A stretch of 64,000 bases of DNA from Thelonectria olida (GCA_020736575.1 JAGPYM010000007.1:1550001-1614000); one strand, 5' to 3'; positions 32,203-44,466 are shown, numbered from the stretch's first letter. Numbers and translations are program-made. The notes: generated by a model from the letters alone, not told the origin.

Positions 32203-32741
32203 CGTGGGACGCAGGTATCGTTCTCGTGTTGAACTTGGCTTCTAGGTTGTTCCTTGAGAGGAATTGATAAAGAGGTGCAATGCAGCTGGGTTATACACTG
32301 GGTCTGGCCTGGGACTTGCGAGGTATTGCGGTGTGAGAACAGGATCAGGCCAGGCAACTCGGCTATTGGTGTTAACCAGGATGTTAGAGACTTGAGATAT
32401 GGAATTAAAGGGTGGGGAGATGCGACTTCTCTTATTGCCTGTGTTGAGTCACAGCTGCCCACTGACGTCATGTCACTGATAAAAATGCTGCCATTGCATC
32501 CTGGAGTCTAGATTTGATATTTACGTGAGAGTACCTAGGTATGTATGCACAGGGGGAACAGCGATGTACAACTGAGAAAGGTCAGGGTATACAAGCTTAA
32601 AAAATATCAGTTGATAGTGTCCCTAACTAGGAGTACCTAAGCTTGGCGCATCAATGCATTCTCTGTTCTACGCACTGCAATGCTTATAGGTCGGATTCTA
32701 TATTGGTCTTGAGCAAGGGCTTTAAATGCCTAGATAGCTCC
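32203..32741. other. intergenic, no gene seen
   Basis: Contains the presumed DUF3632 promoter and the 3' flank of the P450 gene. No conserved ORF. Confidence 0.5.
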
Positions 32742-34265
32742 TTATTGGGCCTTCGAATCAAACTGGATAAATATTTGCTCCCCCTTGACCCGCGAGTTAA
32801 ACCATTCAAGAATCTCAACTCGATCCTGAGTTGTGCTAGCCCCCCGGAGAAGGTCCGCCTGTACCACCTTAACCGTGGCGAGCGTCAGCTCGGTGGTGCC
32901 AAGGTTCTGCGCGATGCATGCACGGTTTCCCTTGCCAAAGGCGAAGAAGTTGGTGAGCATTCGGTCTGTTGGCTCCATCCACCGCCCTGGCGAGAACCGT
33001 TGCGCATCTGGGAAGACGTCCTCATCCTGGTGTAGCTGGAAGGATGCAACACCGACACTGGTACCGGCAGGGAAAAAGTATTCGTGGTAGCGCCAGCCGC
33101 CTTTGGGGACGAGACGCGGGAGGCGGATGGGATTGGCCATGGACAGGCGCAAGCCCTCGCGGACGACACCACGGAGGTACGGACCAGACATGGCATCCTC
33201 GTCGTTGGCCGCCCGGTCGAGTACTTCTTCTCGCAGCTTGGCGTATCTGTTATGATGAACAAGTTAGTATCAGACTACCAGAATTGGATTGTGGGAAGAG
33301 ACGGACATTTCGGGATGTTTGGCCAGGTTCCATAAGATGGTTGCCATGTTGATGCTGGTTGAGTCGGTGCCTGCGAAGCACACGTCTTTCAGCTCGACCT
33401 GCACCTGGTCCTGGGGCACCGATCGCTCCAAAAGACGACTCGCATAGCTCCCGCTACCCACAGACGCCGTTTTTGAGAGGTGGCTGGTGTACTGGTCGAC
33501 GAGGCTCATAGAACGAGCAGTCTCGGGGTCTCCCATCACCCGATCGATTAACGGCATGAGCAAGTCCCCAAGGCGACCGGGAAGGAAGTTGAAAAAGGCA
33601 CCCACGCCCACGTAGGCGTCGACGAAAGGCGACGCCGACATGTGGGATGTGTCTTCGCGGATACCTCCATACTGCTCGTGGAATAGGTACGCAGTAACTG
33701 CATCGATGGCCATGGCTCGCGAGACGTTCAAAACGTTGACCGGTTCCCCCTTGCGCGCCTCGTGTTGGAGGCGAGCCACAAACTCGTCCACAACCCGGCT
33801 GAGCACATGTTGCGAGTTCCGGATCGATGCGGTCGAGAAGAGTTGCACGACGGCCTTGGCTCGGTTTGCACGTTGAGCTAGCGTCTGTGTCGAAAAGATG
33901 GTTGGGTGGCCATCTATATCGAACTTGGAGTAGGCCTGCGTCTTCTGGAACCCCCCGCGTTCTAGGTAGATGGGGTCGACGGCATCACCGTTGGCAATAT
34001 CGACATCGTTCGGCCCGACGCGCAGGACCGGCCCGTACTGCTTGTGTAATTGAAAGATGACAGTGCACTCGTTCCCGATGAAGGTGTGCCAGGCGAGCCA
34101 CAGCGACGAGCAGGCGGCGAGACGAGGGCCAGGGACCCCGGAAAGAGGGTGAATGTACAGGCGATAGAGGCATTTAACAAGCCAGCTAGCCGCAACCAGA
34201 GTTCCAAGGCTGATGAACCACAGGCTGGACGGCCATGCGGGGATGGCACTGGTTAACAGCACCAT
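32742..34265 (-). CDS. cytochrome P450 monooxygenase
   Basis: Exons 34265-33307 and 33246-32742 encode 487 residues. N-terminal ER anchor (SLWFISLGTLVAASWLV) with the hinge HPLSGVPGPRLAA. The I-helix oxygen-activating motif is CFAGTDST, the K-helix ExxR is EGLR, the PERF-like motif is FSPGRW, and the heme-thiolate loop is FFAFGKGNRACIAQNLG with the axial Cys. The intron uses an unusual GTCCGT donor; it is the only one that yields the continuous HPEIYAKLREEV reading. The sequence looks like fungal P450s of secondary metabolism (CYP52/58/65-like classes); the substrate is unknown. No backbone synthase is adjacent. Confidence 0.9.
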
Positions 34266-34980
34266 CTTCTTTGCGTTAGTAATGAAAGAAGTTTGCGACT
34301 TGATATTGAAGTATTAGACCTGGATGGTTTGATTCGTTGTCCCTTATGTACTGCTAGCGCGGTGAACATCCTTATAATGTTATCGCTCGCGCTCAAGTCG
34401 ATTGCCTGTTGCGCTGTCGGAGCATCCGATCTTCCATGTCGGTCGATCCGATCGTCCAATCGGACCTCGGTTGCCGCAGTGGGTTACACTCATACATCCA
34501 CTTGGAGTCCATTGCCAGGCCTAACGGCTTTATCTATTTGTTTGCTTCGAGAAGAGTGGTTCAGATAATTGTGTGTGACCACCCAGTCAATTAACTGAAT
34601 AAACATTTTATTTTCCATGCTCTATGAGATCTCCTTTGTGCGTATTGACCCCCAGTGGCCTCTCTTCTCTGACCTACATGATGTACCTACCTGGTATCAG
34701 CATTACCATGATATCAACTAGCTGCTGTGGCTGCGTATGATAACATTGTGCACTCGTATTGCGATTGAAGTCTTAACACACCATATCAACGTTTCGTCAG
34801 GGTCATCTTAAACGAGTTATTTAATCGTTGTCAAAATTAGGAAACCTCATATCTCCGCACATGCAACCATATTACCTCCTCTCCATCGTCGCCCTTGACT
34901 CATTCGACTCCAGTATCATACCAACAAGCAATGGGATATCTTCGAGAAAACACAAGACCTTGAATCCACCAACCACAACC
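34266..34980. other. intergenic, no gene seen
   Basis: About 0.7 kb separating the P450 promoter from the 3' end of the GTPase fusion gene. Nothing recognisable besides generic AT-rich flanks. Confidence 0.5.
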
Positions 34981-37900
34981 TTACTTCGTTTTCGTCTTCT
35001 TGGTCCCAAATTTCCATGACGACGGCTTCCAACGGGAGCGAGATACACCCTCGGTCTTGCTCTTCGCTGGCATTGAGCCCTCCAGCTCTTCCCTTGGACC
35101 CCCGATCAGGGTATCGCCCTCGAGCTCGGGCGGAGGCACCGGAAGCTCCGCAAGCTTACTCGTCCCCTTTTGCGAGTCGCCAGTCATCACAGTCGTTCGC
35201 GTAACTGTTGGTTCCGTCAAGCTACCGAAACCGCTGGTGGGCGTTGATGTAACGGTTGTGGGACTCGCGTTCACAACCTCGCCGGACTCCAACTCAGCAG
35301 GCCTCAGTGGAACGCCCGTTTCTTTGAGAAAGTCGACATCGCCCGGCAGTTCAGACACTCCGTGAGCTCCGGATAGTTCCTTCGGCTGACTGTTGTATTT
35401 ATCCAGCGCCAGACTGGAGGTGCTTCGAATCGATTCGTAATCTGGCGGCTTGCCGAAGCGGTTGCTGTAGATGATCTCCTCGACAGAACCTCTCAGTTTG
35501 TTGAATTTGAAGCCGACTGACACCTTTTTCAACGGAATCAGCTGGTCGATCTCGTCATGTACTTGCTGCTGGAGTCGCTTCTCCTTGCCAGAGAATGTCT
35601 TGATCACTGTCGTCGTGTAGTACTTGGCCGCGTCTTCAATCTGCTTCACCGATACATACTTGCCATCGTATCTGAAAGAGCGCTCAAGAATCAAAATCAT
35701 GTCGCAGGAGCACTTCAAAAGCATCCTTGCTGTTATGGGCATTCCCCATATGCATCCGGCAGCGCCCAGAACAGCACCTATGCCTGCTGTCGGAATCGCT
35801 ACACCGATGGCAATCGCACTCACAGTGACAAACTGCGTCAGAGACACGGCCATGAACTTCTTCAAATTACCCATGACAATATCCTTCATAATCTTCTCAA
35901 CCTCGGCCGGGGTCGCTTTAGGGAATCCAAAGCATTGCAGCACGTGTTCGCAAATGAGTCGTGATACTGTCGGAGTTCCAATGATACCGGAAAACGGAAG
36001 GGGTACGGCGGCGGTGCGGATGGCATGGGTTCCTAGTCTCATGCACTCTGTTATCGCTGAGTTGATCTTCTGTTCAACATCAACGACTTGAGCGGCGACG
36101 CAAAAGAGACGTACTCGATCGTCGGCAATGAGTCCGAGGGTTTGGGAGAGGAGATCCTTGACGCCCTCATCCGAGTCTAGCACGTGTGTTAGTTTGCTCA
36201 GAATGATCTAAATGAGTGAACATACCTTTGGAAAGACAGCAGTACCCATCAGCCTTGTAATGCTCGATCTGTGACAATTGATTTCTCAGCTCAGCGAACT
36301 GGTCATCTGCCATCTTGTTTGCTTGCTCCTCCGCAAGCTTTTTCGCTTCTTTAAAGTCGTTTGTCTTCTCCATCAATTCTTCGACCAGCTGCATCTTGCG
36401 GTAGCCTGTGAGCTTATCCTTCTTTGTCCCAACCACGAAAACGGGTACATCGTGAGAGAATTCGGCAATCGTTGCAAATGTCCTTTTGTCTGCTTCTTCA
36501 ATTCGACTCACGTCAGAGTCCACGCAGAACCTGTTCGTATCATTAGCCACATGATGCCCCAGTCAAGCCAGCCAGAACCTACCAAATGACATGAAGAGCT
36601 TCCGCAGGATCTTGCTGGAACGCGCGGTATCTGAGAAATTTGGCTATCAGGTCGAGTTCCGTATCGCTGCCTGCTTGCCAACCTCGAGAGTCATGAATGA
36701 GTAATCCTGGGTGTTTCGGAGACTCAAAGGCTACGTTGATGTCGTGAACGCCCTGATCATACGAGTCTGACTCAGAGGTCATTTCAACGCCGAATACCCT
36801 GTTGATCAACGTCGACTTGCCCACTCCAGTCTTACCACAAACTAAGATGCGGAAGGCCTTAACGCCACTGGCTTGTAGCTGCATGTCGCGAAGCCATGGA
36901 GCAAGCGAGTCCTCATCGTCATTGAAACAGTTGTCCTGAAAACGGGAAAGCTTTGTTTTTATGGGTTGGAAATTCGGAAGATCAAGGTGTCGCGGGTATC
37001 GATCTAGAACACAAAACAAGGAAGGGTGGATAATTGTGCCCTGGCCTTGGGATCGTTAGTAGGAGCCCGATATATGGGATACTCGATACGTACCCCTCTC
37101 GCTCCAGCCTTTCAGGTCCCCTTCTGAGGAGAAGATCTTGCGATTAGCCTTGCGACGGTACCGCTCCGGGTCGAATTTCAGGCTGTAAATATTGCTTCCT
37201 GTGGCCGAGCGCGTGACATGCGTGGCTTGGAGATCAAACATGCTGACTTGTAGACCATTTGAGTACCGGAGACGCCACTCGATGTCCTCCGATCCATCTA
37301 AATTTGGCAGGTTGCCAGCGTACTGAGGAAATGCAAGAGACATCGGATTATCGCTCGTCGTTGACTTTTCTTTCGAAACGAGGCTTAGTCCGGCACGAAT
37401 GCTCTCCAGTAGAATCCATTGCAATGGATAAAGTGAAAGTCCGTCGTTGGATTGCCCGCCGCATAGGTCATCAGATGTTCCTAGAAACCAAGCCTGGATG
37501 AAAGATTGGCTTGCCAAATCGGCTTGGTTAGGGAACTCGAGAATCTCTGGTGTATGGCTGGAGCGATTCTCGTTGATCGCTAGTGCATGTCGAAGAGTCC
37601 TGATTGAGGAAGTAAACGAGGTGTCGTAGTAGGCTTTGGAGGAGGTGGGCTTCATGGTGTCGAAGAGGCCGACAAATGGGATCACAGGGCCTGGATTGGT
37701 TTGGCTCTTGATACTCTGCATCAGCTGTGGGCCACGTCGATAGTCGTCCTCGAGTTGGGCCTTGACAAGCGCGCAGGTCGAATCGAAAAGCTCATCAATG
37801 TCGTAAGCAAACTCTGGTTTTGGCAGGCCCATGTGGTGAACGATCCCAGCGACTGCGAGCGCTACGAAGGCGCCATGGCCAGATCCAAACAGCCAGAGTT

Positions 37901-38253
37901 CATCTTCGGGATGTTCGAGGGTGTGGCAGGCCTCCTTGACGATGTTTCTGATGAGATCAGCCGTGTTGTCACCTGCGTTGGTTTTGGACCTGAATCGATC
38001 GCTGAACTTGGAAGCAGTGCCGACCACAACATGGTATTTTGTGGTTTGAACAACGGAGTGGCTTGAGGGGCAGGTCCCTTCTCGCACCAGCTGCTTGAGT
38101 CTTTGGATGTTGGACTGTGTCACTTCCTCTATACGCGCAGGTTAGCACCTCCATTCAGTCCTGCACGGCGAGTCCAAGGTTACTCTTGTTTTCCTTCAAC
38201 TCGCTCCCGTCGATGAGAACCACCAACCGCTTCACTGTTCTCTGGTCAGACAT
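34981..38253 (-). CDS. degenerate DUF2235 (Tle1-like) domain fused to a P-loop GTPase
   Basis: Five exons (38253-38184, 38128-37094, 37045-36583, 36530-36226, 36176-34981) encode 1022 residues. Residues about 1-360 follow the DUF2235/T6SS Tle1-like hydrolase fold (LVVLIDGSELKE, ELWLFGSGHGAFVALAVAGI, FVGLFDTM, RHALAINENR, AWFLGTSDDLCGG). The usual nucleophile GFSRGA is GSGHGA and the usual GVHSDVGGG is GTSDDLCGG, so catalytic Ser and His appear lost. From about 430 a G domain follows: CGKTGVGKST (G1), HDSRGW (G3) and VVGTKKD (G4), then a charged helix. A hydrophobic alanine/glycine-rich segment (VTVSAIAIGVAIPTAGIGAV) could contact membranes. The C-terminal 130 residues are disordered and basic at the end. 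A TACTAAC branch supports the domain-joining intron. Confidence 0.8.
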
Positions 38254-39837
38254 CTCGTAGGTTGTGCTTGGCCAAGCATCACGTTTGGGTCGTGTTACTC
38301 GTGTGTTGGAGGACGGTCGAGGTCGAAGTTTGGGCGGGGAAAGCTTAGGTGGCAGAAAGGTCCCGCTTGTTGGGCTGAACGTCCATTCTGTGACGAGCTT
38401 AATACCCCGGGAGGGCGGTAAGCAGGCAAGCAGGGCAACTCGGCGGTGCTCAGGCTCTTAGCTGCTGACCCCCTGTCTGCCTTGCTGACGCAGCCTCCTG
38501 TGGGAGGATTCTTGGGCAAGGGTTGCGGTAAATGACGGGTCGGTTGGAACATCCGCTCCCGCTGTGGCAAGGCCCGCAGCGTGGGCAATTCAATGGCAAA
38601 TCATTGCCTGTTTTCGTGCTGACGTTGGATGGTAGGGCGCCTTGTGGTGGATCAGCGCGATAATCAAGACGAGGCCCCGGAAGCACTAACGTTGATGTCA
38701 GTACTCTAATTGTTTGAATACAGGATAAACGCGGACTGATCGCTGAAAAGGTTGCTACCGAGTGTCGGTACGACGTATCTAGATGGCATCATTGATCGCG
38801 ACGGGAACGACGAGTGAATTCTACGGCGACGAACCTCCGCAGGAGCAGGTGTGAGACTTAGAGCGCCCCAGAGTGGAGTGCCACCATTCGAGCGGTGGTT
38901 TCATGTCAATGTTCATAATCACGGTTGGGTACCTGCTTCATTACCTCTGGATCTACTTTGTGCTCGTTGCTTTGTCGGACGAGATGAGGAGCATTGCGAG
39001 CAGAGGACTCGATCGGCACCCCGTGCCGAAGTAAGAACTAAATTCTCTTGCATCATGCTGCAAAGCTTGTCAAACAGAGCCCAGTATTTCGGACGTGAAC
39101 TAACAGGCCTACGGACACGGACTTACGGAGTCAACAACAGCATGCACCCCGACTCGTACTCCGTGTCCGTCCGCGCTTTCGTATCTCTGCGCCTGAGCCC
39201 GTACAAACCAGCCACGGATCGAGATTTTCACGCCTGGCCCCCAAGGGCGGGGTATCATTCTTGTCCGCAGGGACGCGTAGGTGAATGATGTTGGGTGAGA
39301 CGGCCCCCATTACTGCCTGGGCGAGGCAAATGGGCGGTCGCGAAACGTGATCTGGCTCGCGTAGCACAGGCATTCGTGTACGTGTTGACCTTGTCTCTTT
39401 CTTACCCTCCTGTTCAGCTAGATGAAGTTCCAAGGCGAGACGGACCACTCTCATTAGCTTGCTACGAAGAAAATACGTAGAACGAAGAGGTGTGCCGATA
39501 CTGAGCCCACCACTCAGCGTGATAATTACTCTCAGAGTCATTATCATTCAATCTTAGTCGCCGTCTCCTGCAACGTCGAGCTCTGCCAGTGGTTGCTCCC
39601 CCCATTTGCATTCGGCAATCCCCAAGCCAAGATCAACTATCTAAAGATTTTCGACACATCTGGAGACAGAATGATACCATGTACCAATTAGAGCTCAAAT
39701 CGGAGGGAAGCGCACACTCCAAAGGAGCCGGGCCAGTCATCCTGGGACAATCCCAATGTTGATCCAATATCAAGCCAGTCCTGGGCCAGTGCACTGTACC
39801 CAAGGATGATGTGAGAGTCAGCTCGTTGTCTTGGGCG
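38254..39837. other. 1.6 kb intergenic region
   Basis: No intact gene is seen. ORFs here (for example 38851-39288 on plus and 39131-39547 on minus) overlap antisense to each other and lack motifs. The left end is the promoter of the GTPase fusion; the right end borders the decayed regulator. Confidence 0.4.
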
Positions 39838-40955
39838 TCACAGTTTGCAGACAAGGCTGCGGGTGTCATCGTCATCTGCATGCAACCCATTATATCTCCC
39901 CATGACCCGACCAAGAGGCTCTATCAGCATTGCTGCCTGTTGTGAATGAGCCTTGGCATCCTGCAAAATTCTCCATCCAATCGCAGCCTCTGGAGAGAGT
40001 TGTCTTGTCCTTGCGGATCGAGTCAAGTATCAAGCAACAAGAATAAGACAGTGCATGCTAAGGAGACATGATGTAGTACAGTCGACATTCTTAACCGCGT
40101 AGCAGCAAAGTTTAGTTCCTCCCTCTCCAGGGTCTGTTCTGACCTAATGATAAACCGAGCGGATTCCAGCATGTTGCACGAGTTTGCGTACGCGGGTTCG
40201 ATGGCGCCACGAGCCAGAAAAGGAAGATGAACCCTGCATATTTGGCCATTGAGGAAAAGATTAATCACATAGCGCTGGATAGACAGATTGACTTGGTGCG
40301 CGTTCATAGTCGCCAGGCCGTAGTTGATGCCGAAGAAGGCTAGGGTGTCATGCCAAAGGCGAGTCATCTTAGCATCGAGTTCTTAGACCAAGCGAAAACT
40401 GATGGCTTCTGCGTTCAACGTTGCGAATTGGGTGCGCTCGAGGAGTTTGCGGAATACTTCGGCAAGACGAAAACGCTGAAGACAATATGACATGCATGTC
40501 TCATGGGCTTGTCGACAGTTTCTTTTCCCTCAACAATGTCTTCATCATCAATGTCCTTGGGTTTCTCCACGGCAATTTGCGCCGGATTTATCGTGTAAAC
40601 GCTCCTAAGACGAAAAGTACCCGAGAATCTAGCGAGCATCTTATCTAACGGTCAGATTTACACAAACGAGGGCTAAAGCCTTGCTTATCAGTCAGTAGCA
40701 CAAGGTACCACCAGACTCTACGTCCAATTTCGGCTTCTGGAGCCGTGAACGGCATCGTGCGTGGGCCAGAAACTGTCGAGACAAGTCTATGCAGTGAAGC
40801 CCCAGCTCACGCGTCATTGTGATTGCCCTCAAGAACAGATTCCTGTGCTGGAATGAGAGACCTTCAGTGTCGACTAGCGAGAAACATAAAATCGCCATCG
40901 CCTGTGTGTCTTCCAGAGATACTTGCGAATCTTCATGGAAGGCAAAACACTCCAA
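39838..40955 (-). pseudogene. decayed fungal-specific transcription factor gene
   Basis: Pieces of one fungal_trans-type regulator occur in the right order but in changing frames. 40955 to about 40745 gives SLEDTQAMAILCFSLVDTEG and MTRELGLHCIDL. A shifted frame to about 40690 gives APEAEIGRRVWWYLVLLTD. After what looks like an intron whose donor now reads ATAAGC, another frame (40639 to about 40500) gives VYTINPAQIAVEKPKDIDDE. A third (40493 to 40023) gives MSYCLQRFRLAEVFRKLLER, contains an in-frame TAA at 40383-40385, then INLFLNGQICRVHLPFLARG. A last shift gives AAIGWRILQDAKAHSQQAAM to 39838. The Zn2Cys6 N-terminus is absent; only about 290 bp separate the relic from the next gene. I read this as a 5'-truncated, multiply frameshifted pseudogene. 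Confidence 0.75.
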
Positions 40956-41246
40956 TGTTCTTCAGCTTTCAAGGCCCCGATCCGAGCTTCTTGCGTATGG
41001 TCAGAAGCAGAGCCAAATTACATCTGAGGATCAATCATAGGTATAAATTTCTGTCTCACTACATTGAGCTGTCGCATAGATCTGGACCTGGTCTGATACA
41101 TTTGGGTTGAACTGCCTAAGCTATTATCGACGTCGACAAGGGCCCCAATCACTCCATGATGTAGTTGTATAACTTCAAGGAACAACATCAAAAGCTAGCT
41201 GGGGCTCTTCCTGTGTACCGTACCGAGAACAACTCATTGCTGACAG

Positions 41247-42363
41247 CTAACACAATGAATCGGCACCCTTCTCAAGTCCAACCACTGCTTCCTCCTTGCT
41301 CACACTCATATCCTCTTGTTGCATCCAATCCGGCGCGGAATGGGACAACCGCAACTTCGCCAAGATGAGCAGCGTGGAAATGGCTGGCGCGATAATCAAA
41401 ACCCAGAAAAGTGCGACAAATCCGCTCCCCATCTGCGGCGCAACACCCTTCATAATAGCTCCTGAGTTGTTCTCCAGAGCGGCTATTCTGAAGAAAGCCA
41501 GAAGCGATTCGCCGCTGTAGTAAACATCGACACTCGAAATGGCCACCAAAAAAGGCCCCAACAGCCAGGCCCAAAGGCGGTAGCGGTCCCAAAAAGATTG
41601 CGGCAAAAGGGCGATTTCGTGGGCTTCCCCGCGAGGGCAGGGGCAGATTCGCCTACCGAAGCGGCAGCGACATCGAAGCGCACCGGGACGGTACACGATG
41701 AGGAATTCGACAACAAAGATACGGAGAGCCATGGCGATGCTTATCGTGTATAGAAACAATTGGAAATAGCCCGGTGCCGAATTCCAAGGCCGCTGGCCCC
41801 GAAATGCGGCGTAGAAAGGGCTCTCGCAACGACGGGCGTCGGCTGAGGGGGCGAAGCAGCCCCAAGCGGACGGGTCCAGGCCGACACGCTGGCCAACTTG
41901 GGCAAAGTCGGTTGGAAGCGACAGGCCGATGCTGGGATACGTCGGCTCGATAAAACCGGCGGACTGGGACTTGGAGATGGCCGAAGGGTACTCCCAGCCG
42001 ATGGAGGTCAAGAAAAGGTAAAAGGTGACGAGAAAAGGAGACTCGCTGTCTGGGCCAGGAACGATACCGTTGAACTAGAGCAAGGCCTTCAGCCTGGGGG
42101 CAGAGTTGACAACCATTTGGACATACCTTCACGATGGCAAACCTCGACAAGAAGAGACGCATGGGGCCGGAACTGTTGATATCATTGTTGATAAGGCGCG
42201 AGCCTGAAATGATAATTAAGATCAGCGACATCGTTGTGATCAGCCAACCGACCAAAGCCAGGGCCAGCAGTACTGTGGGGAGAGTGAACGCCCACTGACG
42301 CCCGCTGCTCCTTGCTGGATGGTTGGCGGTGATGGCCATGGCCACTGATTTTGGTTTCGTCAT
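41247..42363 (-). CDS. uncharacterised fungal membrane protein
   Basis: Exons 42363-42127 and 42074-41247 encode 354 residues. The GTATGT...CTCTAG intron joins RLFLSRFAIVK to FNGIVPGPDSESPFLVTFYL in phase. Hydrophobic segments: LPTVLLALALVGWLITTMSL near the N-terminus, a second around FLVTFYLFLTSIGWEY (perhaps re-entrant), then FQLFLYTISIAMALRIFVVE, LWAWLLGPFLVAISSVDVYY and VALFWVLIIAPAISTLLILA. A cysteine/arginine-rich loop (RCRCRFGRRICPCPRGEAHE) lies between helices and could bind metal. The tail is acidic. No family name can be given. An ATG 62 codons upstream (42549) is in frame but gives an unlikely basic extension; 42363 or the next Met is preferred. Confidence 0.65.
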
Positions 42364-42924
42364 TGCTGAAGCTGGTGAATGCGAATGCTGATGTGTGCTG
42401 AGATTTCGAATAGAATGGTGTTTTGGGTGAGATGGCAACTTGGTTGTTTCGACGTAGAAGTTAAATTCTGCCTTGTATGCCTGACACCGACCGGGCTTGG
42501 CTAATAATAGATGTTGAATCCTTCGAATCCTTCGACACTCATCACTCATGTGAAATTGAAAGGCTGGTCCATATTGCCGGTGTCGCAGCGTTATCTGATG
42601 GAACAGTGCATCGAACAGATGGGGAGAATCTCGAAGCTGATGCTTTCATCTGCCGTACTCCCATCCGCTTCTTTCCCGAACACCTCACCTCGTGTTGTAC
42701 GATAGAGGGACCATGACGAAACCAGGCCGCTTAGTGGGGAAACATTGCGGGGATGAGAGGCTGGAATGTCGGGGCTGGAAGATCGAGTTGCGGATCATCC
42801 CGCTTTACCGCCAATCAGTCAGGGCCACGAAGTCGCGTGAAACAAACACCAAGATCGGTATTTCGAGCAAACGGCCTTTGCAGACACTTGATCATCCTAG
42901 CATCTAATCTCGCACCGAAAAACC
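42364..42924. other. divergent intergenic region
   Basis: Promoter region shared by the membrane protein (leftward) and the FolD-like gene (rightward). No other feature is supported. Confidence 0.45.
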
Positions 42925-44012
42925 ATGGAGGACGTGCCATTTTTGCTGCCGTGGGAAGCCCAAACTCCAGCGAACACTGCCGCCAAGCTCCTCAGGGGAA
43001 CCCTCGTTGTGCAAGACATCGAGCGATGGTGTCACCAAAAAGCTCACGAAGACGGAGTTGAGCCTGCTATGGCAGTTGTATTCTTCAACACTGGCCCCGA
43101 TGCCGTGGATTATGTCGAGATCAAAGCTCACGTTGCAGCCAGGGTAAGCAGTTGAGATGCCCCCAAAATGTGCAATTTGGCCCTGCTAACAACCATTGCC
43201 CCTAGGCCGGAGTTGGGTACTGCGTATACGAAATGTCACCAGATGCATCGACCGCTGAGGTCATGGCTCAAGTCCAAAAGCTGAACGCACATCCTCAGGT
43301 CCACGGCATCCTCATACAGCGCCCATTTCCAGAACAAATAGACGAGCCCAAGATCATGGCATCTATCAGCCACTTCAAGCACATTGAGGAATATTCCAAA
43401 GGTGAGGTGAACAACGTCGCCGCGGATGCTATCATTCGACTTCTCTCCAGGTACGGAATTCATCGCGCAGCCCATCACGCCAAGATACAGGTTGCGGGAT
43501 GCGGGAACATCATCACAGATGGGTTCAATGCCCATATGAAGCGTCACTTTCCCTACGTTGACATATCTACGAGCCTCCCCAACACCCAAAAACCTGAGCA
43601 TGAGAAGGAAGACGGTAGGGCTGTGGATGACCAGAGTGCGCCTCGACAAGTCATCCTCATCAGCGAGCTCCATCGTGGACCGGGCTTTATCAAGCCATCA
43701 ATGGTCAGCCAAGAAGTCAGGGTAATCGTTGACTTGGGATTTTACGCCACAGAAAAGGGCATCATCGGTGACTTGAGTTACTCTGTGTTTGACAAGGACG
43801 ACTTGACAATTGCGCCGACGCCGGGAGGAGTTCTGCCTATTCTGTTGTGGGTTATGATGGAGAGGACGATTAAATCCAAGCAGATGCTTGTAAGGGGGGA
43901 GGGGGGAGCTTCTGTGCGTGTCAATGACCAGCTTGTCTTGAACCACACCGATGGGAGCGTTATAAGGGCGATATGTAGCGCGGGGAACAGTGGCAGCACA
44001 AGCGGAGGATGA
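42925..44012 (+). CDS. FolD-like protein (methylene-THF dehydrogenase/cyclohydrolase family), active-site motifs eroded
   Basis: Exons 42925-43143 and 43206-44012 encode 341 residues. It aligns with FolD along its length. DYVEIKAHVAARAGV holds the YVxxK motif with the catalytic Lys (K67). GILIQRPFPEQID corresponds to the GxLVQLPLP signature. A Rossmann-like segment VAGCGNIITDGFNAHMKRHF and the C-terminal IVDLGFYATEKGIIGDLSYS and APTPGGVLPI complete the fold. The KDVDG motif is replaced by KHIEEYS, the PCTP loop by VAAD, and the GRSxxVG nucleotide loop is altered. Folate turnover or NADP use is therefore doubtful; it may be a paralogue with another role. The intron has a CTAAC branch. It is too short to be the trifunctional C1-THF synthase. 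Confidence 0.75.
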
Positions 44013-44466
44013 TTGTGGTCCGCGGCCGCGCAGTTTGGCATGCTTGGACCCTTTGAGCGGACTTGTCGACCATCTGCAGCAGTGTCGAGATGACTTAATT
44101 TTTAATCAAGGTTCCTTAGTCAATCGCCAGCTTGAATCTCTAAATGGGTGCATGCTCGGAGGAGATAACGCATAGCACTGCGTCGCCATCCCATCTCACC
44201 CAAGAATTACTCGCAATGTCGCCTTCTCCTATGACCTCGGTGCTAAAGTTTGCATGCATGCCCATCTGTCTGATGTTCTGTAGTATTTTCTACAAAGTCA
44301 GCGTCTTATTGTATGTCGGTCACAGGAATTGGTTCACTATCTCATTGATATATGCCCTTTGCTAGCCACAGCCTTCCCCTTGAGAACAGTTAACCAAATC
44401 TTCCCGGCATAATAGTCCTCTCTGGCCGGTCTAGGACAAAACTATGTCAAGTAAACCCCGGTAGCT
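44013..44466. other. intergenic, convergent 3' ends
   Basis: Nothing recognised between the FolD-like gene and the truncated glycosyltransferase. Confidence 0.5.

Noticed and set aside
26565..34265. dehydrogenase, GT8, DUF3632 and P450 as one biosynthetic cluster
   Set aside because: No synthase-type backbone gene, spacers of 0.5-1 kb and no shared motif noticed; proximity alone is not enough.
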